A stretch of DNA of 64,000 nt, taken from Pseudoxanthomonas sp. CF125. GTDB taxonomy: Bacteria; Pseudomonadota; Gammaproteobacteria; Xanthomonadales; Xanthomonadaceae. This document shows positions 46,671 through 54,321 of the stretch, in pieces. Both the position numbers and the translations under genes were made by a program. A model generated the notes under the pieces. That model made no database searches and was not told the DNA's origin. It saw only the letters and a program-made list of their open reading frames with translations. Each line of letters opens with the position of its first letter. The stretch's first letter is position 1. Where the stretch lies: contig NZ_FNLD01000001.1 in assembly GCF_900104085.1 (NCBI RefSeq), forward strand, positions 1,158,096-1,222,095, in the 5' to 3' direction.

Positions 46671-47974
46671 TAGCGGACTAGCCTCTTGTATTTAAGGGGG
46701 GCGCTGCTGAGCGTCGCCGGTTGTTGTGCGTGATCTATTGCCATCAGACCGAAGGCGTCTGATCCGTGGCTCGCCCAGTCATGGTTTGGACCCAGACCAA
46801 TGCCGCGCGCCTCGTCTTTCTTTTCGTGATACCAGCCCAGCGCCTCACGGCCGCCCTCGGTGGTGTCTTCGTTGAACCAGATGGCAGGGAATATCCTGCG
46901 CACCGCCTCAATACGGGCATTGGCAGCGCCGGCACCCATATTCGGGACTACTTGCGTGTCGAACCCCGCCTCTCGCAGAGCAGACTCGTAGCTGACCTGA
47001 TACACCTTGTCGTGCGTCGCCCCGTCATGCGGGAGGACGCACAAGGCCTTGCCATAGCCGCGATCACGCAGCCATGTGGCGTGTACTGCCAGTGGCTGGC
47101 CCTGCGCCTCGTAGTAGTCCAGGATGCGGACTTCCTTACCAACAAACTGGACGATCCAGATTGCGCATGCGTCAGCCTTGGCACCCGTGCCGCCAATGTC
47201 CCAGTAGGCCCGTAGCGTCATCAGCGGGTCGGCAGCGACCTTGCCGATGCGGCCCTGCGTCCTACAGTCAGCCAAACCACGAGCGAAGTACGCGCCGGCA
47301 GCGAGGGTTATGTAGCCACCCTCCCAAATGTGGTCGTACTGGTCCGGCTGCATACGCAGACAGTCCAATCGTTCCTGTTCCAATTGCTCACTGCGGAACG
47401 GGTTGTCGCGCCAGTTGGCACGCACTACCACGGCGCCAGTTGGTATCTCCGGGCCGCGGAACATCACGTCCACCGGATCGGTCTTGCGTCGGGCGTTCCA
47501 GCTAAACCAACACTGGGCGCCGTTGATGCGCATGATCGTGGGACGCAGGAGGTTAAGCGAATGCTGGGTGGCCGTCTGGGCCTCCTCCCACCACGCACGC
47601 TTAAACCCCTCCAGGGACTTCACCGACTCGCTGGTGTAGTCGTTCATACCCTTGAAGATCATCAGCCCGTCACCGGGCGTCTGGATCACATCGCGGAAGA
47701 CCTTGAATCCATCCTTCTCGCCCAGGCCAAACCGAGATAGCTTGGCCTCGATCAGCGCCTTGGAGGACTGCGCCAGATCCTTCTGGACCTCACGAATGCA
47801 TACGGACCGAAGGCCTGCGCCAAAGTCGCCCGGCTCAGACAAACAGTCCTCAATCAGCGCCTCACCGAAGAAATGAGATTTACCCGAGCCGCGGCCGCCC
47901 CAGGCGCCCTTGTACGGTGCTGGGGCCAACAACGGGGCGAAGACCTCGGCAGTCTCAATCCTTAGAACGGACAA
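46670..47974 (-). CDS. terL: Terminase large subunit
   Basis: 434 residues, TTG start overlapping the small-subunit gene by 20 bases. The Walker A motif G-G-R-G-S-G-K-S is at 26-33 and the Walker B A-W-W-E-E-A-Q at 127-133. The C-terminal nuclease half contains Y-W-D-I-G-G-T-G and H-D-W-A-S-H-G-S-D-A, with the acidic metal ligands. It is PBSX/T4-like, powering DNA packaging and cutting the concatemer. Confidence 0.93.
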   Translation of the reverse strand: MSVLRIETAEVFAPLLAPAPYKGAWGGRGSGKSHFFGEALIEDCLSEPGDFGAGLRSVCIREVQKDLAQSSKALIEAKLSRFGLGEKDGFKVFRDVIQTPGDGLMIFKGMNDYTSESVKSLEGFKRAWWEEAQTATQHSLNLLRPTIMRINGAQCWFSWNARRKTDPVDVMFRGPEIPTGAVVVRANWRDNPFRSEQLEQERLDCLRMQPDQYDHIWEGGYITLAAGAYFARGLADCRTQGRIGKVAADPLMTLRAYWDIGGTGAKADACAIWIVQFVGKEVRILDYYEAQGQPLAVHATWLRDRGYGKALCVLPHDGATHDKVYQVSYESALREAGFDTQVVPNMGAGAANARIEAVRRIFPAIWFNEDTTEGGREALGWYHEKKDEARGIGLGPNHDWASHGSDAFGLMAIDHAQQPATLSSAPLKYKRLVR

Positions 47975-48212
47975 TCGAACGCTCGATGGCGGTAACGAGT
48001 GGGTGGTCGGGATCGCCGGCCAGCGTCAGGGGCAGCACTTTACCCACCAACGTCATGAAGGCGTTCGGATTGGTTTGCGCCTGCTTTAACAGGTAGGTCA
48101 CCCCGCCCGCCTTATCCAGCGCCTCCAAGACCATCGCCTTCACGTCAGCCGTGAGCTTGTTGGTCGTCCCCTTCGCACGTCCGCCCGTCTTGGGCTGTCC
48201 CTTGCCCGCCAT
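47955..48212 (-). CDS. terS: Terminase small subunit
   Basis: 85 residues. The start M-A-G-K-G-Q-P-K-T-G-G-R-A-K-G-T-T-N-K and the helix A-M-V-L-E-A-L-D-K-A-G-G-V-T-Y-L match small DNA-binding packaging subunits of podophages. It lies directly upstream of terL and overlaps it. It would recognise the packaging site and recruit the large subunit. Confidence 0.75.
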   Translation of the reverse strand: MAGKGQPKTGGRAKGTTNKLTADVKAMVLEALDKAGGVTYLLKQAQTNPNAFMTLVGKVLPLTLAGDPDHPLVTAIERSIVRSKD

Positions 48213-48263
48213 GTCTGTCTGCCTCTGTTTTGGAGCTGGCCGAAGCCTTGGCTCCAGCCTTAC

Positions 48264-48527
48264 TTAGTCAGCCGCAGTCGCGGTGACCTTGACCCAATCG
48301 GCCGTAGCGCCGGCATCGGCAACCTTCTGATAGATCTTGCCCGCCGAGCTGGCGTAGATCGCGCCAATGGCCGCATTCGTGGCCTCAGCACGAACCGTAT
48401 CCCGCGTAGTGCAGGCGCCCGTGAACAGCAGTTGCAGGCCCGCATCGTTCACCAGGGCTGCCACGCCATTGGCTTTCTTGTCCGTCCCGCCTACGCCGAT
48501 CACCAGCACGCTTGATTCATTTGCCAT
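48264..48527 (-). CDS. Small Ala/Val-rich phage protein
   Basis: 87 residues with AAGGAAA eight bases before the start. It consists of repeated short hydrophobic strands (V-L-V-I-G-V-G-G, L-Q-L-L-F-T-G-A) and is Ala/Thr-rich, similar in style to the small head protein at 44236. No membrane segment is long enough for a holin. Function not recognised; possibly a virion decoration protein. Confidence 0.6.
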   Translation of the reverse strand: MANESSVLVIGVGGTDKKANGVAALVNDAGLQLLFTGACTTRDTVRAEATNAAIGAIYASSAGKIYQKVADAGATADWVKVTATAAD

Positions 48528-48561
48528 CTTCGATTTCCTTATCTTGGTTTGAGGGTGTTGC

Positions 48562-48738
48562 TTATTTAGATGTTGCTTTCTGAGTCACGTTAGCGGCGCA
48601 GTACAGGCCGACTACCCATGTGGTGAAGCTCACCCACTGATCCGCCGAAATGAGGCCAGCCACGAGGAGAGACGCGCCAGCCAGGAACGCGGCGCAGGCG
48701 AGGATGAACTTTCGGCTTTGATATCGGTTGTCGTCCAC
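48562..48738 (-). CDS. Two-span membrane protein, holin-like
   Basis: A GTG at 48738 with AAGGAAAG seven bases ahead opens a 58-codon frame to the TAA at 48562. The product has two hydrophobic segments (about 10-31 and 36-50) and a basic C-terminal tail. It overlaps the 3' part of the gene at 48630 in a different frame by 109 bases. Located next to the lysis genes, it may be a second holin or antiholin. Confidence 0.65.
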   Translation of the reverse strand: MDDNRYQSRKFILACAAFLAGASLLVAGLISADQWVSFTTWVVGLYCAANVTQKATSK

Positions 48739-48836
48739 TGGCTTTCCTTGTACTCGCCGAATGCCGCGGACCAGTTAGCCGAGAACACGTCATCCTCGAC
48801 CGACTTGGGTCGTGGGGCTGATCCCTTGCCGCTCAT
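48630..48836 (-). CDS. Small conserved-type phage protein (G-S-A-P-R-P start)
   Basis: 68 residues starting M-S-G-K-G-S-A-P-R-P and containing F-S-A-N-W-S-A-A-F-G, a pattern seen in small, uncharacterised proteins of many temperate phages. The last ~30 residues overlap the holin-like gene in another frame and look unconstrained. Its start overlaps the preceding stop (ATGA). Confidence 0.6.
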   Translation of the reverse strand: MSGKGSAPRPKSVEDDVFSANWSAAFGEYKESQWTTTDIKAESSSSPAPRSWLARLSSWLASFRRISG

Positions 48837-49048
48837 TGCTCGCTCCGGCAGTACGCGCAGATACGCGCTGCATGGTGGTCAACGAAGTGTCTGGAGCCGC
48901 AAGAGAGACACTTTGGTTCAGCGCTGCGTCTCTTCGCCAGAATCGGGTCTTGGTAGGCGCTGCCCTGGTCAACACTCTGATTGGCTGCCTTGCTCGCATA
49001 GGCCGATGAGGCAGCCGCACAAGCTATCGCAATAATCTCGATGCCCAC
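48833..49048 (-). CDS. Small zinc-ribbon protein with hydrophobic N-terminus
   Basis: 71 residues, GTG start immediately behind the spanin stop. Residues 1-20 are hydrophobic and Ala-rich (signal or anchor). The C-terminal half has C-L-S-C and C-A-Y-C pairs with a His-His between, a zinc-ribbon arrangement. Function unknown; it may be membrane attached. Confidence 0.6.
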   Translation of the reverse strand: MGIEIIAIACAAASSAYASKAANQSVDQGSAYQDPILAKRRSAEPKCLSCGSRHFVDHHAARICAYCRSEQ

Positions 49049-49537
49049 TTAGCGTCGATCCGCCCTAATCACTTCCTGGAGTCCGCGGATCTGGGCGTCG
49101 GCTTCGTCTGCGGCGCGAACAATTCGGCCCGCACTTTCTTCCCTGTCTCGGGCGGCTGCATCAGGCTCGCTGGCGGACTTGACAGCACTGGACAGCTCAC
49201 TGGTAGCGAGCGCAGCTTGCCAGCGCTGGTGCAGGCGGACATTGCCAGCCCTAAGGCTAGCGACAAGATCAGCTTGTTTGCGGTCATTGGTCTTCTTGTC
49301 CTGTTCGTATTGCTCGGCTACCGCGGCGATTGCAACGCCATGGGCCTGCTCTGCCTTGCGCACCAGTTCCGACGCCCTCGTAGCCAGCTCCGCAGCCTTA
49401 GCCGTGGAGGCCATGACCTTTGTCCGGTAGTCGGCGAAGTCTGCCCTCTCACTTGCGCCGCCCAGGTAGTACGCCAGCCCTAGCAGCGCCAGGAGGATGC
49501 AGGCCTTGACGGTTAGGAGGATTTGGCTGGGGGTCAC
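49049..49537 (-). CDS. Rz: Inner-membrane spanin subunit (Rz-like)
   Basis: 162 residues from the GTG at 49537, which overlaps the protease stop (GTGA). One N-terminal membrane anchor (about 9-25) is followed by a long helical periplasmic part with E-Q-A-H-G-V-A-I-A-A-V-A-E-Q-Y, the Rz/DUF2514-type layout. It bridges the periplasm with the Rz1 lipoprotein encoded inside it in another frame, and fuses the membranes at the end of lysis. Confidence 0.85.
   Translation of the reverse strand: MTPSQILLTVKACILLALLGLAYYLGGASERADFADYRTKVMASTAKAAELATRASELVRKAEQAHGVAIAAVAEQYEQDKKTNDRKQADLVASLRAGNVRLHQRWQAALATSELSSAVKSASEPDAAARDREESAGRIVRAADEADAQIRGLQEVIRADRR
49069..49287 (-). CDS. Rz1: Outer-membrane spanin lipoprotein (Rz1-like), embedded in Rz
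   Basis: 72 residues read in a different frame wholly inside the Rz gene. The signal peptide ends M-S-A-C (Cys19 lipidated), and the mature part is Pro-rich (L-P-V-S-C-P-V-L-S-S-P-P), as in Rz1 proteins. This nested architecture is well known for Rz/Rz1 pairs, which makes both calls stronger. Confidence 0.82.
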   Translation of the reverse strand: MTANKLILSLALGLAMSACTSAGKLRSLPVSCPVLSSPPASLMQPPETGKKVRAELFAPQTKPTPRSADSRK

Positions 49538-50091
49538 TTGATCGCACCCAATTGTTCGGCAGTAAACGCCAGCGGCCACGCCCAGCCCAGCTTGAATTGA
49601 TCCTTGGCCACAAACCCTGAAATGACCCCGACGACCTGGCCCTGGTCGTTCAATAGACCCGCACCGCTCGACCCGAACCATATTTGGCTCCCGTCGATCA
49701 GATACCGGTCGTCCTTGTGCCCGACGACGATCCCCTCGCCGTAGACCTGTTCCAGCCCCATCGGCTGGCCGTACCAGTGCACGCGGGCGCCTTGTTTTGG
49801 CGTAGCGGCGACCTTGGCAACGTGGTCGAAGGTGATGGTGACCGAGACTAAGGCGTGGTCCTTGCCGTCTAGGGTGATATCCAAGACGCCAGCGGCAGTT
49901 CCGTCGATCACCAGCACTTTGGGCTTGGTGGTCACACAGTGCGCCGCGGTCAGAAGCGTCCTGCTGCCTACCGCTGTAGCCGAGCACACGCCGCCTGTTA
50001 CCAGCTCGATTCTGTGGGTGTAGTCCTTCGACTCGACCGCCTTACCCTGCACACAACCGGTTAGCAGGAGGGTGGCGAGGAGTAGTTTCAT
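49534..50091 (-). CDS. Trypsin-like serine protease, lipoprotein, in lysis cassette
   Basis: 185 residues. The signal ends L-L-T-G-C with Cys13 lipidated. The chymotrypsin-fold triad is visible: His51 in T-A-A-H-C-V, Asp78 in G-K-D-H-A-L-V and Ser142 in F-G-S-S-G-A-G. It would sit in the periplasm, anchored in a membrane. It lies between the endolysin and the spanin genes with overlapping starts, so it is expressed with lysis. Its substrate is unknown; it may process host envelope proteins or the lysis proteins. Confidence 0.82.
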   Translation of the reverse strand: MKLLLATLLLTGCVQGKAVESKDYTHRIELVTGGVCSATAVGSRTLLTAAHCVTTKPKVLVIDGTAAGVLDITLDGKDHALVSVTITFDHVAKVAATPKQGARVHWYGQPMGLEQVYGEGIVVGHKDDRYLIDGSQIWFGSSGAGLLNDQGQVVGVISGFVAKDQFKLGWAWPLAFTAEQLGAIK

Positions 50092-50126
50092 TAGTCTTCG
50101 ACGCCAATGGTCGTTTCAGTTGCCAT
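50091..50126 (-). CDS. Possible 11-codon coupling frame
   Basis: Starts in TGATG at the end of the 31-codon gene and stops in TAATG at the start of the protease gene. It reads M-A-T-E-T-T-I-G-V-E-D. Such a short frame joined on both sides may only carry ribosomes forward to the protease gene, or it may be chance. Confidence 0.3.
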   Translation of the reverse strand: MATETTIGVED

Positions 50127-50221
50127 CAGTGCACCCCGTAGGTCAGATATAGCGCGGCGCCGTATAGACTCGCTGCTCCCAGAAGGAAGCCGACCGCTAG
50201 GCCGGCGAGGAATCGCTTCAT
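50126..50221 (-). CDS. 31-residue single-span membrane peptide
   Basis: Starts with an ATG that overlaps the endolysin stop (TGATG at 50219-50223) and encodes one hydrophobic segment (K-R-F-L-A-G-L-A-V-G-F-L-L-G-A-A). It is placed between endolysin and protease. Small membrane peptides in lysis cassettes can modulate holins; no homology is claimed. Confidence 0.5.
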   Translation of the reverse strand: MKRFLAGLAVGFLLGAASLYGAALYLTYGVH

Positions 50222-50712
50222 CAACCCACCCCTATACAGGTCTTGAACTCGGCTTTGCGCCGGTTAGTCAGCCCGCGAATCGCCACGAGCTTTCCGTTCT
50301 TTCGCCCCTTGTCCCACTTCAGCAGATCGCGACACCACGTCACCGCGGGAACGCCTGCGTTGATCTTGCGGACCAATCCAGAGTTGCACGCGGCGTAAAC
50401 GCCAACGTTGAATGCCCAAGATCCGACCGCTACCCACTCGTTCTGCTTCAGCGGCACGTTGATGCAAGCTGCTATGCCTGTCAGATGGCGGGCTACTGCA
50501 GTCTCCAGCAGTGCATCGCACTCGGTGGGTGTAGCCTTGCGACCTCTCACCACGTCCGGCCCCGTAATGCCCTCGCAGATCGTCCAGACGCCAACTACGT
50601 CGCGGTAGGCGTCCAGCTCTCGGCCTTCCCACGGCTGGACGAATGCGGCAGTGCCTGCAGCAGCCGCTAAGGCGCCGGCCAGTACCGCGGCGATGACACG
50701 AGGCGCGCTCAC
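50221..50712 (-). CDS. Endolysin (GH24 lysozyme, SAR-type)
   Basis: 163 residues, GTG start overlapping the holin stop. The T4-type catalytic set is present with correct spacing: Glu29 (P-W-E-G), Asp38 (Y-R-D) and Thr44 (G-V-W-T). The N-terminal ~24 residues are hydrophobic, Ala/Gly-rich and uncleaved-looking, i.e. a signal-anchor-release domain. It would be exported by Sec, tethered, and released on membrane depolarisation to cut peptidoglycan. Confidence 0.9.
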   Translation of the reverse strand: MSAPRVIAAVLAGALAAAAGTAAFVQPWEGRELDAYRDVVGVWTICEGITGPDVVRGRKATPTECDALLETAVARHLTGIAACINVPLKQNEWVAVGSWAFNVGVYAACNSGLVRKINAGVPAVTWCRDLLKWDKGRKNGKLVAIRGLTNRRKAEFKTCIGVG

Positions 50713-50960
50713 TCCTTACGCTCCGGCGGCAGGCCCATGCTGGCCAGGAACTTCTTGCTCTCGCGGCGCTCCTTAGCCCACTTCCACAACAAATAGGACG
50801 CCTGCAGGACGATGTACCCGACCGTCGCCAAACCAACCACGAACGTCATGTCGATTGCGCCTAGTGCCGCCAGTCCTACGATGCCCGCTGGGGGCGCGCT
50901 CTTGCCTACCGCTGCACCGATGGCGTGCGTCAGGTCGGAGTTCAATTTGGTGTTCGCCAT
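50709..50960 (-). CDS. Phage holin
   Basis: 83 residues with hydrophobic segments at about 25-40 and 42-60, and a strongly charged C-terminus (W-A-K-E-R-R-E-S-K-K). Size, topology and position right before the endolysin gene indicate a holin. With a SAR endolysin it would act as a pinholin-type depolariser. It is the first gene of the lysis cassette, behind a palindrome-rich spacer. Confidence 0.78.
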   Translation of the reverse strand: MANTKLNSDLTHAIGAAVGKSAPPAGIVGLAALGAIDMTFVVGLATVGYIVLQASYLLWKWAKERRESKKFLASMGLPPERKE

Positions 50961-51043
50961 ACAGGCGTCCGGTTCGTGTTCATTGAGGAATCCCCTGTAC
51001 GGTTCTAGCCCTTAACCCGCTTACGGGATAAGTTATTGGTCCT

Positions 51044-51079
51044 TACCCAAATCGGGCATGTTCGTGCCCACATTGGGCA
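51044..51079. promoter_or_regulatory. Pair of 15-bp palindromes before the lysis genes
   Basis: TACCCAAATCGGGCA (51044-51058) and TGCCCACATTGGGCA (51065-51079) share the form TRCCCAMATYGGGCA and start 21 bases apart, two helical turns. They lie in the 119-base gap upstream (in transcription sense) of the holin gene. They look like a dimeric operator pair controlling lysis/late transcription. Confidence 0.5.
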
Positions 51080-51658
51080 TCAAACACACGTCAGCAGCGC
51101 CTTGTAGAGCTTGACGGGCGTCTTGCTGAAGTCCTTGTCAATCGTTGAGTTGCAGAGCTTCAGCACGTCCTCGCGCTCGCCCAGCACCACGCCCTTGCGA
51201 ATCCACTTGCGCTCGTTGAGCAGTACGTTGTGGAAATGCAGGTAGGCGTTAGAAGCCCTGGCGTACCGATCCAGGTCTATAGGAGCGTCTAGCTCGCGAG
51301 CCAATCTAATGGCGCGACGCTCGCAGTCAGCCTCTACCGTCCTCACCGACTCCAGAGAGGCGGCGGCGTCCTTGATGGACTTGCCCTCCAGCCACTCCCA
51401 CAGGTCGTTTTTGTACGCCGCCCAACTCGGCTGGCCCTCGATAAACTGGGTCAGGTGGCAGTATTCGTGAAGAAGGACGCCAAGCCATGTGTCCGTCTTG
51501 CGCCCCGTAGCCACGGCAAGGACCATCTTGTCCTCATCGAAGTAGCCGCCAGCAGGCAGCCCATCACAGTCAACGTTCACCTCGGGATAAAGCAGCACCG
51601 CGACACCGAAGCGCCACGCTCGGCGCGATATCTCGGCGACAACCTCGTCCGCGGTCAT
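51080..51658 (-). CDS. HExxH putative metallopeptidase
   Basis: 192 residues. The zinc motif H-E-Y-C-H is at 64-68 with downstream Glu/Asp candidates for the third ligand (V-R-T-V-E-A-D-C-E near 110). The remainder is helical. No signal peptide, so it acts in the cytoplasm or virion. It is similar in style to small phage metallopeptidases of unknown target. The start overlaps the ParB-like gene (ATGA). Confidence 0.7.
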   Translation of the reverse strand: MTADEVVAEISRRAWRFGVAVLLYPEVNVDCDGLPAGGYFDEDKMVLAVATGRKTDTWLGVLLHEYCHLTQFIEGQPSWAAYKNDLWEWLEGKSIKDAAASLESVRTVEADCERRAIRLARELDAPIDLDRYARASNAYLHFHNVLLNERKWIRKGVVLGEREDVLKLCNSTIDKDFSKTPVKLYKALLTCV

Positions 51659-52032
51659 TCTGCAGGTGCCAATTTATCGGGCACAGGCTTCCACGTCATC
51701 CGGCGTGCCTTGATCGTCCGCTTGCCGAGCGCAATCGCTTTCAGTATCCGGTGCCGGCCATCGGCAATATCGCCATTCCAGTCCAGTAGGACGGGAAACG
51801 ACAGGTCCGCCTCCATGCACTTTTTCACATGCAGCGCCAAACACAGCATGTTGTCCCCCGTCCACGGATGGGACGAAAGACTAAGCGCGGCTAACGGAAC
51901 CTCGAATACTGAAAGCGATCTGGCATCGTCGCAGAGGCGCGCAACGGAATACTGGTCGCCATCCTTGTCTTGGTAGTAGTCCTGTAGTGGCTCGGGGTCA
52001 TGGAGCCGGACCCTGGGTGGTTTAGCAGCCAT
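51655..52032 (-). CDS. ParB-like nuclease-domain protein
   Basis: 125 residues. The segment L-D-W-N-G-D-I-A-D-G-R-H-R-I-L-K-A-I-A-L-G matches the G-x-x-R-x-x-A/L core of the ParB/sulfiredoxin fold used by many phage proteins. It lacks an HTH and so is not a partition protein. Role unknown; it is placed in the early-gene operon between a small gene and the metallopeptidase gene. Confidence 0.65.
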   Translation of the reverse strand: MAAKPPRVRLHDPEPLQDYYQDKDGDQYSVARLCDDARSLSVFEVPLAALSLSSHPWTGDNMLCLALHVKKCMEADLSFPVLLDWNGDIADGRHRILKAIALGKRTIKARRMTWKPVPDKLAPAE

Positions 52033-52283
52033 CAGTCGCCGAACCCAATCTCTGCCAGCTTCAGCCGCCTAGCCACCTCTTCGGTGATGCAGGCCATCTC
52101 CAGGGCGTCGCCGAGGAAGTAAACGTGCATGTCGTCGTTACCAGACACCAGACACCAGAAGTCGCCGTCCGCCTCAGCAGCCGCCATGATCGCGGTGCAT
52201 GCGTCCTTGGCGCGCTCGATCCGCTCAGCCCTAGTCTCGTCTTCCGGGAGTGGTTCACCGGGTTTGACGAGCTTCAGGGCCAT
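52032..52283 (-). CDS. Small hypothetical phage protein
   Basis: 83 residues with AGAGG four bases before the start; acidic, with an F-W-C-L-V-S-G-N-D-D-M-H-V-Y-F core. The 180-base spacer upstream (52284-52463) contains an 8-bp inverted repeat (52315-52322 and 52335-52342) and no clear gene. Function not recognised. Confidence 0.6.
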   Translation of the reverse strand: MALKLVKPGEPLPEDETRAERIERAKDACTAIMAAAEADGDFWCLVSGNDDMHVYFLGDALEMACITEEVARRLKLAEIGFGD

Positions 52284-52463
52284 ACAACCTCTGGGTTGAT
52301 AAGGGGCGGTTCAACGTGTGGGTTGAAAAGTTGCCCCACACGCCGAGGCGGTGACTGCATGGTTCCGTGTTGCTCGTCAGCGACGGCGGTGTTTAGGAGT
52401 GCAGGTGGGGCGCGGCAGTTGCCGTCAATTCATTATCCATGCGTGTCAACTGGGGTTATCTTT

Positions 52464-53102
52464 TTAGCCGTGCCACACGTTGCCAGAGTAAAGCTCGTAG
52501 CGATGAATGAACTCTGAGCTGTATTTGCCAGACATGCACATAGCCAGCCAGTGGGCAGCTTCGTTTATCAGGTCGTTAGCCCGGCCTCCCACCTCGTCAC
52601 GCACCGACTGATACGACTCCTTTGTGCAATCGAACTGTTTGGCACGCACTCCAACGCCTGGAACCTCGCACCAGCCTGTTTGGTTGACCACGTACAGACC
52701 GTTGTAGATCAGGTCTGCGTGCTTGCCGCCCCAGAGCGCAAGCGCAAGACCGTCCCGGGACGCCTGGTGTCCCCAATCGGTGCGGTAGGCCCCAACGCGG
52801 CTCTGCCGGCGCTGTTCACTCTGACGTGCGCCTACGAACTTGGCTGCGGTCAGGTAGCCCCACTCCTTGAACCGGTCAACGCGACCCATCGTGCAGCTTG
52901 CCTTAGCGATGAATAGATCGGTCGGCAGGGAGGTGTTGCCGCACACGGTCCGAACCATGCCGAGCCACCACGCCTTCTCGGGGGTCAGGGATTCGGCGCT
53001 GAAGTCAGCGAACACCTGATAGATATCGGGCGGCTCGCCTACCTCGTGGGTTCCGGCCAATGAAGCGACTGTCTTGGCAGCCTTCGTCAGTTCCATATTC
53101 AT
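52464..53102 (-). CDS. Hypothetical phage early protein, 212 residues
   Basis: Begins M-N-M-E-L-T-K-A-A-K, with an ATGA overlap that sets the start. It contains Trp/Tyr/Gly-rich segments (G-H-Q-A-S-R-D-G-L-A-L-A-L-W-G-G-K, Y-N-G-L-Y-V-V-N-Q-T-G-W) and four or five Cys. No motif is recognised. It is the last gene before a 180-base spacer. Confidence 0.6.
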   Translation of the reverse strand: MNMELTKAAKTVASLAGTHEVGEPPDIYQVFADFSAESLTPEKAWWLGMVRTVCGNTSLPTDLFIAKASCTMGRVDRFKEWGYLTAAKFVGARQSEQRRQSRVGAYRTDWGHQASRDGLALALWGGKHADLIYNGLYVVNQTGWCEVPGVGVRAKQFDCTKESYQSVRDEVGGRANDLINEAAHWLAMCMSGKYSSEFIHRYELYSGNVWHG

Positions 53103-53485
53103 TTCCGGCTTCCTTTCTTGCGGCGACCACGCCGATTGCCCGCATACGGCTCCGGGGTCAGCGTGCGAACCTGGAGAACCTGCTTTCCTACCTTCCAAAG
53201 CTCATCCAGCGCCGTCAGCTTCATTAGCGGGGCGCATTTGAACCACTCACCGCCAACCGCTTCGATGCCTTCGGTAGCCGCAAGCGCCGTTAGCACGCCG
53301 CGCTCACCGTTCAATGCCTCGCCACGACTGCCCAATTCTGTGGCGTACATGAAGGTCAGCCCGCCCGGGATCATGCCGGCGTAAGCCTTCATTCGGGCCG
53401 CTACGTCGTTGGTCATGCCAGCCTTCAGGAACAAAAGGTCCGGGGATGGCTGAAACCCGCCGATATAGACAGAGCAAGGCCTCAT
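53099..53485 (-). CDS. GIY-YIG-like (T5orf172/MUG113-type) nuclease-fold protein
   Basis: 128 residues from the ATG at 53485. The V-Y-I-G-G strand, K-A-G-M-T-N-D-V-A-A-R-M and G-E-W-F-K-C correspond to the conserved strands, the catalytic Arg helix and the C-terminal E-W-F of the T5orf172 branch of GIY-YIG proteins. The C-terminus is basic. It probably nicks or processes DNA; the target is unknown. Confidence 0.7.
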   Translation of the reverse strand: MRPCSVYIGGFQPSPDLLFLKAGMTNDVAARMKAYAGMIPGGLTFMYATELGSRGEALNGERGVLTALAATEGIEAVGGEWFKCAPLMKLTALDELWKVGKQVLQVRTLTPEPYAGNRRGRRKKGSRK

Positions 53486-54321
53486 GCCAGATGACTCCAG
53501 TCCTTGTCCGGATATCGCTTGTCCATATACGCCTGCAGCTCTTCCCCAGCGTACTCCCGGCACAGGTACTGCAGATCCAGCGACATGGGTATTGCCATGT
53601 TCCCGTCACGCACATCGTTCAGCACGACCACACCGCGCCACTCGTTCGACGCCTGCGGACCGCGATATCCCTCAGTAACCAGGTAGCAGCTACCCGCGAC
53701 CAGTCCGTGTAAGGTCTTGCCGTTGGGCAATGGACGGTTGGTGTAGCGCAGCCCCTGCTCGTGTCCAGCGACGAAGGAGAAGCCAAGCTTGTTGAGCCGG
53801 TTATCCACCGTGCCGCCGATGGGGCGTGGGCTATGGGACGACTGCCAGTAGTGCGAGTACCAAACGCCATCGACCTCGACCGGCACGAGGAACTCGTAAC
53901 GCTCAAACCCGAACCGCTCCACCTCGCACAAGTGGGTGCCAAGCACTCCCTGGAATCGGGCGTCTTCCTTAGCGGGCCTGTCGATCCTTTCCTCGTGGTT
54001 GCCGAAGGTGTAGATCAGCCGCGGCTCCCAGCGCTTGCGGTGACCGGTACGCAGCCGTTCCCGCTCAGCGTGGATAGGCGCCATCAACCGCTCTAAGCCT
54101 GCGTGCCCCGCATCCAGATCGGCCTTGATCCTCGCCCCCTCTTTCTCCACGCCGCCTGGTGTCGAATAGCTGGACAGGCTCGGGAAGTCGAAGAAGTCGC
54201 CGATACACACGATCACATCAGGCTTGCGGCGGATAATGTCAGCAGCGATCCAATCCAGGTGGTCGGTAGGGTCGCCGGGTCGAATCTGGCAGTCCGGCAA
54301 AATGTAGTGCCTGCGGCCCAT
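53482..54321 (-). CDS. Calcineurin-like metallophosphoesterase
   Basis: 279 residues. The P-D-C-Q-I-R start, I-G-D-F-F-D (Asp42 area), F-G-N-H-E at 106-110 and G-H-E-Q-G-L late in the protein form the dinuclear metal site. Phage-encoded members cut nucleotides, DNA ends or RNA. It lies in the early operon between a small membrane gene and the GIY-YIG-like gene. Confidence 0.85.
   Translation of the reverse strand: MGRRHYILPDCQIRPGDPTDHLDWIAADIIRRKPDVIVCIGDFFDFPSLSSYSTPGGVEKEGARIKADLDAGHAGLERLMAPIHAERERLRTGHRKRWEPRLIYTFGNHEERIDRPAKEDARFQGVLGTHLCEVERFGFERYEFLVPVEVDGVWYSHYWQSSHSPRPIGGTVDNRLNKLGFSFVAGHEQGLRYTNRPLPNGKTLHGLVAGSCYLVTEGYRGPQASNEWRGVVVLNDVRDGNMAIPMSLDLQYLCREYAGEELQAYMDKRYPDKDWSHLA

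Noticed and set aside
52390..52440. A 15-codon minus-strand frame in the 180-base spacer
   Set aside because: No ribosome-binding site and no overlap with a neighbour, unlike real small genes here.
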